64,000 nucleotides of DNA from positions 1,550,001 through 1,614,000 of the forward strand of contig LVZA01000001.1 of the NCBI GenBank assembly GCA_023101505.1, read 5' to 3'. Of this stretch, positions 52,340-61,198 are shown piece by piece; positions within the stretch are counted from its first letter, which is position 1; every line of letters begins with the position of its first letter. The translations under genes were made by a program, and so were the position numbers. This DNA is from Pasteurellaceae bacterium Pebbles2 (lineage in GTDB: Bacteria > Pseudomonadota > Gammaproteobacteria > Enterobacterales > Pasteurellaceae). The notes beneath the pieces were generated by a model. It ran no database searches. It saw only the letters and a list, made by a program, of their open reading frames with translations, and was not told the origin of the DNA.

Positions 52340-53395
52340 ATGTCTTGTAATAATGTTATTCATATTAACAATCGTGCCATTGGTGCAAATTACGCACCTT
52401 ATATTATCGCTGAAATGTCAGCAAATCATAATGGCGATATTAATAATGCATTTAAAATTATTGATATGGCAAAACGTAGTGGAGCAGATGCCGTAAAACT
52501 ACAAACCTATTCGCCAGATACCATCACTTTAGATTGCCGAAATGAAGAATTTATGATTAAAGGCGGTTTATGGGGTGGACAATCGCTGTATGAACTTTAT
52601 CAAAAAGCATATATGCCTTGGGATTGGCACAAGCCTTTATTTGATTATGCTCGTGAGCGAGATATAACGATTTTTAGCTCGCCTTTTGACTTTACTGCGG
52701 TGGATTTATTAGAAGATTTAAATGCCCCTGCTTATAAAATTGCGTCATTTGAAGCAGTAGATTTGCCCCTAATTAAATATGCCGCTTCTACAGGCAAACC
52801 ATTAATTATTTCTACAGGAATGGCAGATGCAGAAGAAATTAGCGAAGCAATTCAGGCTGCTCGAGATGGCGGTTGTAAAGAATTAGCGATTTTGCATTGT
52901 GTGAGTGGTTATCCTGCTCCAGCGAAAGATTATAACTTGCGTACATTGCTTGATATGCAAACTCGCTTTGGTGTACCTGTCGGTTTATCTGACCATACCT
53001 TAGATAACACAACGGCAGTTGCGTCAGTGGTGTTAGGTGGTTGCATTATTGAAAAACACGTAACCTTAGATCGCAATGGCGGTGGGGCTGATGATAGTTT
53101 CTCACTCGAAGAACCTGAATTAGCCGCATTGTGTAAAGATACCAAAACAGCTTGGGAAGCTTTAGGGCAAGTGGATTATGGTTGTAAATCAAGCGAGCAA
53201 GGTAATGTACAATTCCGTCGTTCTTTGTATTTTGTCAAAGATATGAAAGCTGGCGATGTAATTGATGAAAGTTGCATTCGTAGCGTTCGCCCTGGTTATG
53301 GTTTAGCACCAAAGTTTTATGAAAAGTTATTAGGTAAAAAAGTATTAGTCAATATTCAAGCTAATATCGCTGTAATAAATGACGTAATTGAGTGA
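52340..53395 (+). CDS. pseI: Pseudaminic acid synthase PseI
   Basis: Fifth step: condenses 2,4-diacetamido-2,4,6-trideoxy-L-altrose with phosphoenolpyruvate. The 351 residues have a NeuB-type TIM barrel (APYIIAEMSANHNGDINNAF near 18-37, DAVKLQTYSPDTITLD near 50-65, KIASFEAVDLPLI near 132-144, GLSDHTLDN near 215-223) and a C-terminal SAF/antifreeze-like domain (about 290-350, RRSLYFVKDMKAGDVI). The SANHNG and LQTYSPDT segments fit PseI rather than sialic acid NeuB. Strong Shine-Dalgarno AAAGGAG. Confidence 0.94.
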   Translation: MSCNNVIHINNRAIGANYAPYIIAEMSANHNGDINNAFKIIDMAKRSGADAVKLQTYSPDTITLDCRNEEFMIKGGLWGGQSLYELYQKAYMPWDWHKPLFDYARERDITIFSSPFDFTAVDLLEDLNAPAYKIASFEAVDLPLIKYAASTGKPLIISTGMADAEEISEAIQAARDGGCKELAILHCVSGYPAPAKDYNLRTLLDMQTRFGVPVGLSDHTLDNTTAVASVVLGGCIIEKHVTLDRNGGGADDSFSLEEPELAALCKDTKTAWEALGQVDYGCKSSEQGNVQFRRSLYFVKDMKAGDVIDESCIRSVRPGYGLAPKFYEKLLGKKVLVNIQANIAVINDVIE

Positions 53396-53400
53396 TTTTT

Positions 53401-54645
53401 ATGAAAAAAACAATTATTGTGGATATGCCTTATTATACATATTTAACCGAGTTAACAGGGGCGGCTACAGTTTTACGCAATATAATAAGTGGGTTTGAAG
53501 AAAAGCAAGAAGTTATACTGCGTTGTTGGTCTAGAGATGCCAGTGAAATTACATCACTGGAAGAACTTCCTCAATTAGTAGTGCAGAATATCCATGCTAA
53601 GAAGTATTCTATTAAACAGTTGATACGTAAATGCTTTGAGATAGGAGCGAGGTATCATGGTGGTTTAGCTGTACAGTTATTAAAATTAACTCTTTTTTCA
53701 AGTGCTAAAAAAGTATTAGGACGATATAGCCCTAAAACTAGGCCTAATGTATTGTTATTTCATGATATTTTTATTGCGTATCAGTTCGCTCTGCAATATC
53801 CAGATATTTGGAATAAAACTCCAAGTGCCGTTGTTTTACATTGTAATGGTGATCCAACTAAGATGTTGTTTGATGCATACCCAATTTTAGGTCGTTCTAA
53901 GAGTGGTGTGAAGTTTTTGGATGAGGTATTGGGTAAAATTTTTGCGGGTGTCACTAAAATTATCTTATTAGGAGAGAATTCTAGAGAAATTTTTTGCCAT
54001 AAATATCCTGAATATGCACACAAAACATGTAGTATAGCTAATGGTATTTCGGATATATCATTTCAAGGTTTAAGTGTATCCGAAAGTACAACTAAGTTAA
54101 AGCTATTGACTGTGGGGTCAATTGGTTTCCGAAAAGGGCATGATAATTTAGTTAAGGCTATCAATTTGTTAGCTCCAGAGATACGAGGGAAATTTGAATT
54201 GCATATTGTCGGTGATGGTTCAATAAAAGGTCAGCTGGAACAGTTTTGTAAGGATAACAAACTAGACAATATTATTTTTCATGGAGCAAAAAAAGATGTT
54301 TTACCTTATCTTCGGGAATCTGATGGTTTTATATTGGCAAGTCGAGATGAGGGGTTGCCAATGGCTATTATTGAGGCTATGCGTGCAGGGCTCCCTATTA
54401 TTGCAACTGATGTGGGGGATTGCGCTGAGCTAGTTTGTTCTACAAATGGTTGGCTAGTTTCTCCTACAATAGATGGGGTGTGTGAAGGTATAAATTTGTG
54501 GATAGATGATATGATGAAAATAAATCATTGCTCAGGGAGTCAGATTACTAAAGGCGAGTATTCAAGAGAGTTATTTGAGAGAAAATATACTTTGAGTATT
54601 ATGTGTGATAAGTATGCATCTTTATTATGTAATATCGCTGACTAA
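53401..54645 (+). CDS. Glycosyltransferase family 4 (GT-B fold)
   Basis: A 414-residue cytoplasmic transferase expected to add one sugar to the lipid-linked repeat. The C-terminal donor domain has LLTVGSIGFRKGHDNLVKA (about 237-255), ILASRDEGLPMAIIEAMRAG (about 315-334) and the retaining-GT EX7E motif within that block. Donor and acceptor are unknown. It starts five bases after pseI. From here to about 59.2 kb codon use is markedly AT-rich (many ATA, AGA, AAT, TTA), unlike neighbouring core genes, which suggests transfer. No uptake signals are present. Confidence 0.88.
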   Translation: MKKTIIVDMPYYTYLTELTGAATVLRNIISGFEEKQEVILRCWSRDASEITSLEELPQLVVQNIHAKKYSIKQLIRKCFEIGARYHGGLAVQLLKLTLFSSAKKVLGRYSPKTRPNVLLFHDIFIAYQFALQYPDIWNKTPSAVVLHCNGDPTKMLFDAYPILGRSKSGVKFLDEVLGKIFAGVTKIILLGENSREIFCHKYPEYAHKTCSIANGISDISFQGLSVSESTTKLKLLTVGSIGFRKGHDNLVKAINLLAPEIRGKFELHIVGDGSIKGQLEQFCKDNKLDNIIFHGAKKDVLPYLRESDGFILASRDEGLPMAIIEAMRAGLPIIATDVGDCAELVCSTNGWLVSPTIDGVCEGINLWIDDMMKINHCSGSQITKGEYSRELFERKYTLSIMCDKYASLLCNIAD

Positions 54646-54667
54646 TAATTAAGTTGAGTAAATAATT

Positions 54668-55900
54668 GTGTCAAGTAAAAAAGTCATTTTAAAAAATTTC
54701 ACTGCATTAACAGTTTTACAATTCCTACAAATTGTTATGTCTTTGATAACTTACCCTTATTTGATACATAAATTAGGGCATTCTCAGTACGGTGTTATTG
54801 CATATTCACAAGCAATTGTAGGCTATTTAGGGTTGATTATTAATTTTGGCTTTACAGCAACCGCAACTAAAGATATAGCTTTAAATAGAGATAATGAGCA
54901 GGAATGCTACAAAATAGCTAGTAATGTTTTTTTGTGTAAAGCATTGCTTTGTATTATAAGTTTATCTCTCTATATATTAGCGATAGTCACGATTCCTTGG
55001 TTAAAGGAATATCAATTGTTGCATTTTGTTGCTTCTATTGGTTTATTGGGAAATTGGTTGTTTCCTGATTGGTTTTTTCAAGGGGTAGAGAGGATGCTAT
55101 TCATTACATATGCAACCCTTTTCTCAAAAATACTGGGAGTATTGTCAATATTTGTTCTTATAGAAGGACCTCAACATATTATAAGAGTAGTTTGGATTTA
55201 TTCTTTAAGTAATGTATTAATGGGGCTGTTAGGTTTTTACTTTTTCTGCAGGATAATTTCATTTAGTATCTTGATAAAATTAGATTTTCAAGAAGTGAAG
55301 AATCAATTCGTTAAGGGCTTTTCGTATTTTGGTGCAAGTATTATTGCTAATTTAAAAGAGTATATAACGATATTTATTATAGGAGCTTGGTTTAATTATC
55401 AGCTTGTTGCTATTTACGACATAGCACGTAAAATCATATCAGTACTTATTATGCCTTTGTCTGCATTAGCTCGAGCAGTGTTTCCTAGGGCAGTAATAAG
55501 TAGTGATCAAGTATTTAATCAAAAGATTGAAAAAATATTATTAGCATTAGCTTTAATATTTTGTTTTGCTATCTGGATATTGCCTGATATGGTCTGGAAT
55601 AAGCTGATATTAAGTAATGTTGATGAATTTAAGAATATTCTTTACACACTAATGTGGGTTTTACCTATGTACGCCTTTACTCTAACTAGAGGGTATTTAA
55701 GGTTGGTTGCAAGAGGTAAAAATCATATATTTTTTAGGAATATTTTTGTGTCTGTAGCATTATATTGCGTTTTGTTAATGAGCTTAAAGTTCATGGGATA
55801 CATGTCAGTGTACTTTGCATGTATTCTTATTGTAGTGAGTCTTAGCTGTGAGGCATTTTTACATTACATTTCGTCTAAGCGTCGTGAGCATTTGAGTTAA
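54668..55900 (+). CDS. wzx: Wzx-type polysaccharide flippase (GTG start)
   Basis: An integral membrane protein of 410 residues with about 12 hydrophobic segments, expected to flip the undecaprenyl-linked repeat to the periplasm. The N-terminal pattern KNFTALTVLQFLQIVMSLITYPYLIHKLG with GQYG-like HSQYGVIAYSQ is the hallmark of the MOP/Wzx family. The frame begins at GTG; no ATG fits, and the ribosome-binding site is weak (AAGTTGAG). Confidence 0.9.
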   Translation: MSSKKVILKNFTALTVLQFLQIVMSLITYPYLIHKLGHSQYGVIAYSQAIVGYLGLIINFGFTATATKDIALNRDNEQECYKIASNVFLCKALLCIISLSLYILAIVTIPWLKEYQLLHFVASIGLLGNWLFPDWFFQGVERMLFITYATLFSKILGVLSIFVLIEGPQHIIRVVWIYSLSNVLMGLLGFYFFCRIISFSILIKLDFQEVKNQFVKGFSYFGASIIANLKEYITIFIIGAWFNYQLVAIYDIARKIISVLIMPLSALARAVFPRAVISSDQVFNQKIEKILLALALIFCFAIWILPDMVWNKLILSNVDEFKNILYTLMWVLPMYAFTLTRGYLRLVARGKNHIFFRNIFVSVALYCVLLMSLKFMGYMSVYFACILIVVSLSCEAFLHYISSKRREHLS

Positions 55901-55942
55901 ATAAAGTATGTTCCCATATAAATCACATTTTAAGAGAAAATT

Positions 55943-56893
55943 ATGAAACTTTTTATATGTATGACCCCCTTGCAAACAATAATTGCTCACAGGATTATAC
56001 AAGAAGAGAAATTAAATAAAAGGCAGTGTGCTTTAGTATATTTATCAATGTCCCCTAATGGAATTCATAAAGTATACTATGAACGTTTGGTTTCTATGGT
56101 AGATTTTGGAGTGTTTATTTCTACAGGTAGAAGCTTAAAAACAATATTTAAATTAAGAAAGTTGCTTTTGAATAAGAAAGCGGATGTCTATGTTGCAAGT
56201 ATTAATGATACTTTGATTTTTTATGCTTTGTCTTTTTTAGATTTGCGTACATTAGTTACTTATGATGATGGGACTGCAAATATTATCTCTAATAGTGTAT
56301 ATTTTTCTAGTGAGAAGAACTTTTCGTTAAGAAGAAAACTGATGAAGACTATGCATTTTTTATTGGGCAATCGATTTTCCTTAGATAAAGTGAAGGCATC
56401 TAGCACTTTACACTATACTATTTATAAAGATTATGAAAATGTCATTGCTTGCACAAAATATATTCCTCTTTTTTGTGATCCTTTATTTTTTAATGGCAAA
56501 AAGGGAAGTGAGATGAATGTTTTTCTAGGAACAGTTTATTCTGAGATTGTTGAAAATATTAAGCATATAGAGCGTTTACAGAATGATGTAAAAAATATGC
56601 TACACAATATCGGGAATTGTATTTATATTCCTCATCCTCGAGAGTCAGCTAATATACTTTTTTCGGAGAGATATCCAGTAGAGGATTTGATGGCTGAAGA
56701 GTTGATAATGGAACTATTAAAAAAATATGATACGATCAATATTTATGGTTTTGGAAGTAGTGCTCAATTTAATCTTTTAAACTTAACTGAACGGTTACGG
56801 ATATATCCAATCGATACTCCAATACTAAAAAAAGAGGTCAGAGATGCCGTGAAAGCATTAGCTAAATATAGTAATTCTTGCATTAGGTGTTGA
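55943..56893 (+). CDS. Glycosyltransferase family 52 (sialyltransferase-like); candidate pseudaminyltransferase
   Basis: A 316-residue protein beginning KLFICMTPLQTIIAHRIIQEE, the GT52 N-terminus seen in LPS sialyltransferases. TYDDGTANI (about 110-118) is the D/E-D/E-G motif holding the catalytic acid, and YIPHPRE (about 230-236) is the HP motif for CMP-sugar binding. GT52 enzymes use CMP-nonulosonic acids. No Neu5Ac synthesis genes are in the window, but a Pse pathway is, so CMP-pseudaminic acid is the likely donor. That specificity is inference. AT-rich codons. Confidence 0.78.
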   Translation: MKLFICMTPLQTIIAHRIIQEEKLNKRQCALVYLSMSPNGIHKVYYERLVSMVDFGVFISTGRSLKTIFKLRKLLLNKKADVYVASINDTLIFYALSFLDLRTLVTYDDGTANIISNSVYFSSEKNFSLRRKLMKTMHFLLGNRFSLDKVKASSTLHYTIYKDYENVIACTKYIPLFCDPLFFNGKKGSEMNVFLGTVYSEIVENIKHIERLQNDVKNMLHNIGNCIYIPHPRESANILFSERYPVEDLMAEELIMELLKKYDTINIYGFGSSAQFNLLNLTERLRIYPIDTPILKKEVRDAVKALAKYSNSCIRC

Positions 56894-56898
56894 TAAGT

Positions 56899-58235
56899 AT
56901 GCTAGCGTTATTATTTTTTCTATGGGTTGTAATATTTCTTAGTAATACATTGATACAACATGATTATTGGTTAATATCCAATTATTTTTCAGTATTTGTT
57001 TGGATTATAACTTTTGCGTATCTTTTAAAAAGAAGTTCTACATTTTGTATTATTGCTTTTCCTGTTTTTTATGCAGTTACGATAGCGAGTATAGTGTGTT
57101 TGATTGCTGAGCATAATATGTATTTTAGTGAAATAGGTCAGTATGCATTTTTATCTGGAGCAACAGCTAGAATTCTTTCCTTATGTGGAGTAATTATTTT
57201 ATTTGCATACGGCTCATTCAATATTTTAATGAAAGTATATACGGTAAATGCTGCTATATTTCCATGGAAAATTAATGAACTATTACTCTCTATTGTAATT
57301 TTTATTTATATTTTGTGTTGCTGTACATTATTTGGGGTTGCTATTAAGTATGGGCATCCTAATGATTATGGAGTGGATCGTTTTTATTATTGGAATAATA
57401 TTGCCCCTAAACAGGCAGAATATATTAAGTTTTCAATGTCGCAATTGGTGATATTTATTGGGTTGTCATATTCTTTAACAAAAAAGAAGAAATATATTGT
57501 ATTATTTTTATTTTCCTTAGTATCTCAATACTCGGTGGGTGAGAAGTTTACAGGTTTGTTGTCTGCTATTATGGTATTCTTAGTTCCTATTGTAATTATA
57601 GGGAATATTAGAATTTTAAATTATCTTAAAAATGCTAAAGTTATATTGTTTTCAGTGCTTACAGGCATTGGATTATTCTTTTCTGCTTATTTAAGTTATG
57701 TTGCAATTGGCGGAGAGCACAATGCTATTGCACTATTTTTAAATAGATTAGTATTGCAGGCACAACTATGGTGGTCTTTAGATCAATTATCAGGTTTAGA
57801 TATTAAATCTTGGCAAGAAATTCAAAGCCATTTCTTGGGGCTAAATAATGATGAGCCATATATGAAGGGCATATTCTATATTATGTATTTAGTGAGTCCT
57901 TATCCTGTTTACCAATGGTTTACCGAGCAAGGGATTAGTATGACAATGGGGGGCCAGTAAATTTAGCTTATTTCTTTGGGTATCCTTTAGCATTACTGAT
58001 ATCAACTTTAATTGGTGCATTTGTGGGGATTGTGTATTTTATTCTTTACAAGGCGATTAAATTAAAAGATATTATTTTTATATTTCTAGCATTAAAGGGG
58101 GTTGATGGGGTATTTCGTATGGTAGTGATGGGAGACGCTTTTCATTTATTATCTGCAAAAGTCATTTTAACTCTTCTTGTGTTTTTTGTTTATATTCTTC
58201 TTTCGTATGCTTTTAATAAGCAAAAAATATTGTAG
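56899..58235 (+). pseudogene. wzy: Wzy-like polysaccharide polymerase, out of frame at a G6 tract
   Basis: A very hydrophobic protein with 10 or more membrane segments between wzx and a GT2 gene, the place and profile of the repeat-unit polymerase. The ATG at 56899 follows AGGTG. The frame ends after 353 residues at MTMGGQ-stop (57958-57960). With one more G in the run 57948-57953 it continues TMGGPVNLAYFFGYPLALLIS and on to 58235, giving about 445 residues; GGPVN is a sensible Wzy loop. So the polymerase is truncated as written. Phase variation, a real mutation and a base-calling error are all possible. Confidence 0.82.
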
Positions 58236-58245
58236 TGGAGGAGCG

Positions 58246-59235
58246 ATGAATATCAAATACTCTATTATTGTTCCAATTTATAATGTTGAAGATTATTTAT
58301 TAGATTGCTTAGAATCGATTAACTCTAGCATGAATGAACTCTGTGAATGTTTGTTGATTAATGATGGCTCAACAGATGAATCAGCTTTAATGGCTCAAAA
58401 ATTTTGTGAGCAGCATAGCCATTTTAGACTATATCATAAGGATAATGGAGGATTATCAGATGCAAGAAATTTTGGGTTGAGTTTGGCAAAGGGTGAATAT
58501 ATTATTTTTGTAGACTCAGATGATGTAGTTCATTGCCGATTAATTGAATTTCTAGATTATGCTACAAGGCAGAGAGATGTAGATATTGTATATTTATTAT
58601 TTAGTAAATTCTACAAGTATCCGAATACTTTGTTTGATAATAACGATGTGGTATTAAATAATATCATAGGGAGTATAAGTAAGGAAACATTGGCTCAAGA
58701 ACCTAATTTTGCGTGGGCTAGAGTTGTAAAAAAAGAACTTTACACTAATAATCTTTTCCCTAAGGGGAATATTTATGAGGATGTGGTTACTACACCTATT
58801 TTGACATATAGAGCTAATACAATTATAAAAATTAATGAGCCTATGTATGGCTATAGAAAAAGAGCTAACTCGATTACAACAGGGGTTGCTGAAAAACAAT
58901 TTAGAATGTTTGAGTCGGTAAATGCCCTAGAACAACGTTATCACAAAGGGCTGTTGGATAAAAATTTATTTGCGAGTGCTGCTGTAAACTTAATTCAATC
59001 AGCTTTAGTGAGTTTGGTTCGTATTAAAGGCTATAAAAAACGATCAAAGTATAGAAAACTTATTCAAGAACAGTATAAGCGCCTAACAGTCAATAACATA
59101 TTAGAGAGTTATTCTTATAAAAAATATAAGATGCTAGCTATATTATCAAGATATAAACTATCAATATTGTTGTTAGAATCTTTACTAATACCGATAGTAT
59201 ACATTTATGATCAGAAAAATAGATTAGATCACTAA
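58246..59235 (+). CDS. Glycosyltransferase family 2
   Basis: A GT-A fold transferase, 329 residues. MNIKYSIIVPIYNVEDYLLDCL, INDGSTDES (about 41-49), DNGGLSDARNFGLSLAKGEY (about 67-86) and the DxD in IIFVDSDD (about 88-95) are all typical GT2 features. The C-terminal 80 residues are basic with a hydrophobic stretch near the end. Start chosen at the ATG preceded by GGAGGAGCG, the strongest ribosome-binding site in the cluster. Donor unknown. AT-rich codons. Confidence 0.9.
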   Translation: MNIKYSIIVPIYNVEDYLLDCLESINSSMNELCECLLINDGSTDESALMAQKFCEQHSHFRLYHKDNGGLSDARNFGLSLAKGEYIIFVDSDDVVHCRLIEFLDYATRQRDVDIVYLLFSKFYKYPNTLFDNNDVVLNNIIGSISKETLAQEPNFAWARVVKKELYTNNLFPKGNIYEDVVTTPILTYRANTIIKINEPMYGYRKRANSITTGVAEKQFRMFESVNALEQRYHKGLLDKNLFASAAVNLIQSALVSLVRIKGYKKRSKYRKLIQEQYKRLTVNNILESYSYKKYKMLAILSRYKLSILLLESLLIPIVYIYDQKNRLDH

Positions 59236-59302
59236 AGGTATTATATAATTAACTTTTAGATTTGACTTCTAATATTGTTCTATGAAATTTAAGAGACTAA
59301 AG

Positions 59303-60412
59303 ATGAAAAAATATGATTATTTAATTGTTGGAGCTGGATTGTTTGGCTCTATTTTTGCCTATGAAGCAACAAAACGCGGTAAAAAATGTTTGATTATTGA
59401 AAAACGAGATCATATTGGCGGTAATTGCTATACGCAAAATGTGGAAGGTATTAACGTGCATAAATATGGTGCACATATTTTCCATACCAGCAACAAAAAA
59501 GTTTGGGATTATATTCAACAATTTGCTGAATTTAACCGTTTCACAAATGCCCCCGTTGCACGCTATAAAAATGAATTATATAGCTTGCCATTTAATATGC
59601 TGACATTCAATAAAATGTGGGGAGTGATTACACCTGAAGAGGCGGCGGCAAAAATTCAAGAGCAAATTGCCAAAGAAAATATCACAGAACCGACTAATTT
59701 AGAAGAACAAGCCATTTCTTTAGTTGGACGTGAAATTTATGAAAAATTAATTAAAGGCTATACCGAAAAACAATGGGGACGTAAATGTACCGAACTTCCA
59801 GCCTTTATTATTAAACGCTTGCCAGTACGTTATACTTACGACAATAACTATTTTTACGATACCTATCAAGGTATTCCAAATGGTGGTTATACCGCTATTT
59901 TTGAAAAAATGTTAGAAAATATTGAAGTTAAACTCAATGTTGACTTCTTTGCAGAACGAGAATATTACGAAAATTTAGCGGAGCAAACGGTATTCACAGG
60001 AATGATTGATGAATATTTTGGTTATCAATTTGGTAAATTAGAATACCGCAGTTTACGTTTTGATAATGAAATCTTAGATACCGAAAATTATCAAGGTAAT
60101 GCCGTGGTTAATTATACTGAAGCGGAAGTGCCATATACACGTATTATCGAACATAAACACTTTGAGTTTGGTAAACAAGAAAAAACGGTTATTACGCGTG
60201 AATATTCTATTGAATATCAAGATGGTGATGAGCCGTATTACCCAATTAATGACCAAAGAAATAATGAAATGTATGCTCAATATAAAGCCTTGGCCGAGCA
60301 ACAAAATAAGGTGATTTTTGGTGGGCGTTTAGCACAATATAAATATTTTGATATGCACAATATTATTGCTGAAGCATTAGATTGTGTAGAAAAGCATTTT
60401 GGAGAGAATTAA
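59303..60412 (+). CDS. glf: UDP-galactopyranose mutase
   Basis: A flavoenzyme that converts UDP-galactopyranose to UDP-galactofuranose. The 369 residues start YDYLIVGAGLFGSIFAYEA with the FAD motif, then KRDHIGGNCYTQ, HKYGAHIFHTSNKKVWDY, and the C-terminal FGGRLAQYKYFDMHNII. An ATG seven codons upstream is possible but alignment favours 59303. The repeat unit therefore probably contains galactofuranose. Codon use is closer to the core genome than the five genes before it. Confidence 0.95.
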   Translation: MKKYDYLIVGAGLFGSIFAYEATKRGKKCLIIEKRDHIGGNCYTQNVEGINVHKYGAHIFHTSNKKVWDYIQQFAEFNRFTNAPVARYKNELYSLPFNMLTFNKMWGVITPEEAAAKIQEQIAKENITEPTNLEEQAISLVGREIYEKLIKGYTEKQWGRKCTELPAFIIKRLPVRYTYDNNYFYDTYQGIPNGGYTAIFEKMLENIEVKLNVDFFAEREYYENLAEQTVFTGMIDEYFGYQFGKLEYRSLRFDNEILDTENYQGNAVVNYTEAEVPYTRIIEHKHFEFGKQEKTVITREYSIEYQDGDEPYYPINDQRNNEMYAQYKALAEQQNKVIFGGRLAQYKYFDMHNIIAEALDCVEKHFGEN

Positions 60413-61180
60413 ATGAAAAATAACGTGAAAGTTATTGTCGCAACGCATAAGCCGTATGAATTTCCCAATGTGCCATATTATGTGCCAGTTCACGTGGGCA
60501 GAGCTATTAAACAAAATGATTTTGGTGTGTTAGGTGATGATACTGGCGAGCATATTTCCTTAAAAAATTCATCATTCTGTGAACTTACCGCACTGTATTG
60601 GGCGTGGAAAAATGACTTTTTTAACGATGTAGAATATGCTGGTTTGGTGCATTATCGTCGTTATTTTTCAGGTCAAGAGCTAACATTAAAAGATAAAAAA
60701 ATTGCATCTCAAGCAGAATTATTATCTCGTTTAGAGCAATGTGATTGTATTGTGTCTAAAAAACGTAACTATTATATTGAAAGCGTATATGAGCATTATA
60801 AAAATGCACATTTTGCTAAAGATTTGGATATGACAAAAGATATTGTTGCAAGTAAATATCCTGAATATATTCCAGTATTTGAACAAGTGATGGCAGGGAA
60901 AACTCTACATTTGTTTAATATGTTCGTAATGAAAAAAGAGATGTTTTATGCATATTGCGACTGGCTTTTTGATATTTTATTTGAGTTAGAAAGTCGAACT
61001 GATATTTCAAATTATGATGCTTATCAAGGACGAGTGTTTGGTTTTATCTCTGAACGATTGTTCAATGTGTGGCTAGTACAAAATAAAGTTCATCTTGTTG
61101 AGTTAAAAGTCACCAATATCGAAGGTGAAAACTTGGTGTTGAAAGCATTTAATTTGTTGAAGAGAAAGTTTTTGAGATAA
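60413..61180 (+). CDS. DUF4422 capsular/LPS glycosyltransferase-like protein
   Basis: A 255-residue soluble protein with the DUF4422 pattern KVIVATHKPYEFPNV (about 5-19), FCELTALYWAWKN (about 55-67) and GLVHYRRYF (about 77-85). The family is found in polysaccharide loci and is regarded as glycosyltransferase. It starts right after the glf stop (TAAATG overlap-type junction), and the pair may move together, so a galactofuranosyltransferase role is a reasonable guess but unproven. It contains one near-match to the uptake signal (ACCGCACTG, 60588). Confidence 0.75.
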   Translation: MKNNVKVIVATHKPYEFPNVPYYVPVHVGRAIKQNDFGVLGDDTGEHISLKNSSFCELTALYWAWKNDFFNDVEYAGLVHYRRYFSGQELTLKDKKIASQAELLSRLEQCDCIVSKKRNYYIESVYEHYKNAHFAKDLDMTKDIVASKYPEYIPVFEQVMAGKTLHLFNMFVMKKEMFYAYCDWLFDILFELESRTDISNYDAYQGRVFGFISERLFNVWLVQNKVHLVELKVTNIEGENLVLKAFNLLKRKFLR

Positions 61181-61198
61181 TCTGAAAGGTATTATGCA

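Noticed and set aside
58023-58235. Independent small membrane protein gene between wzy and the GT2 gene
   Set aside because: It continues the wzy frame after one added G and has no ribosome-binding site of its own.
53392-59235. Mobile element carrying the AT-rich glycan genes
   Set aside because: No transposase, integrase, terminal inverted repeats or target duplications are visible; uptake and homologous recombination is a simpler route.
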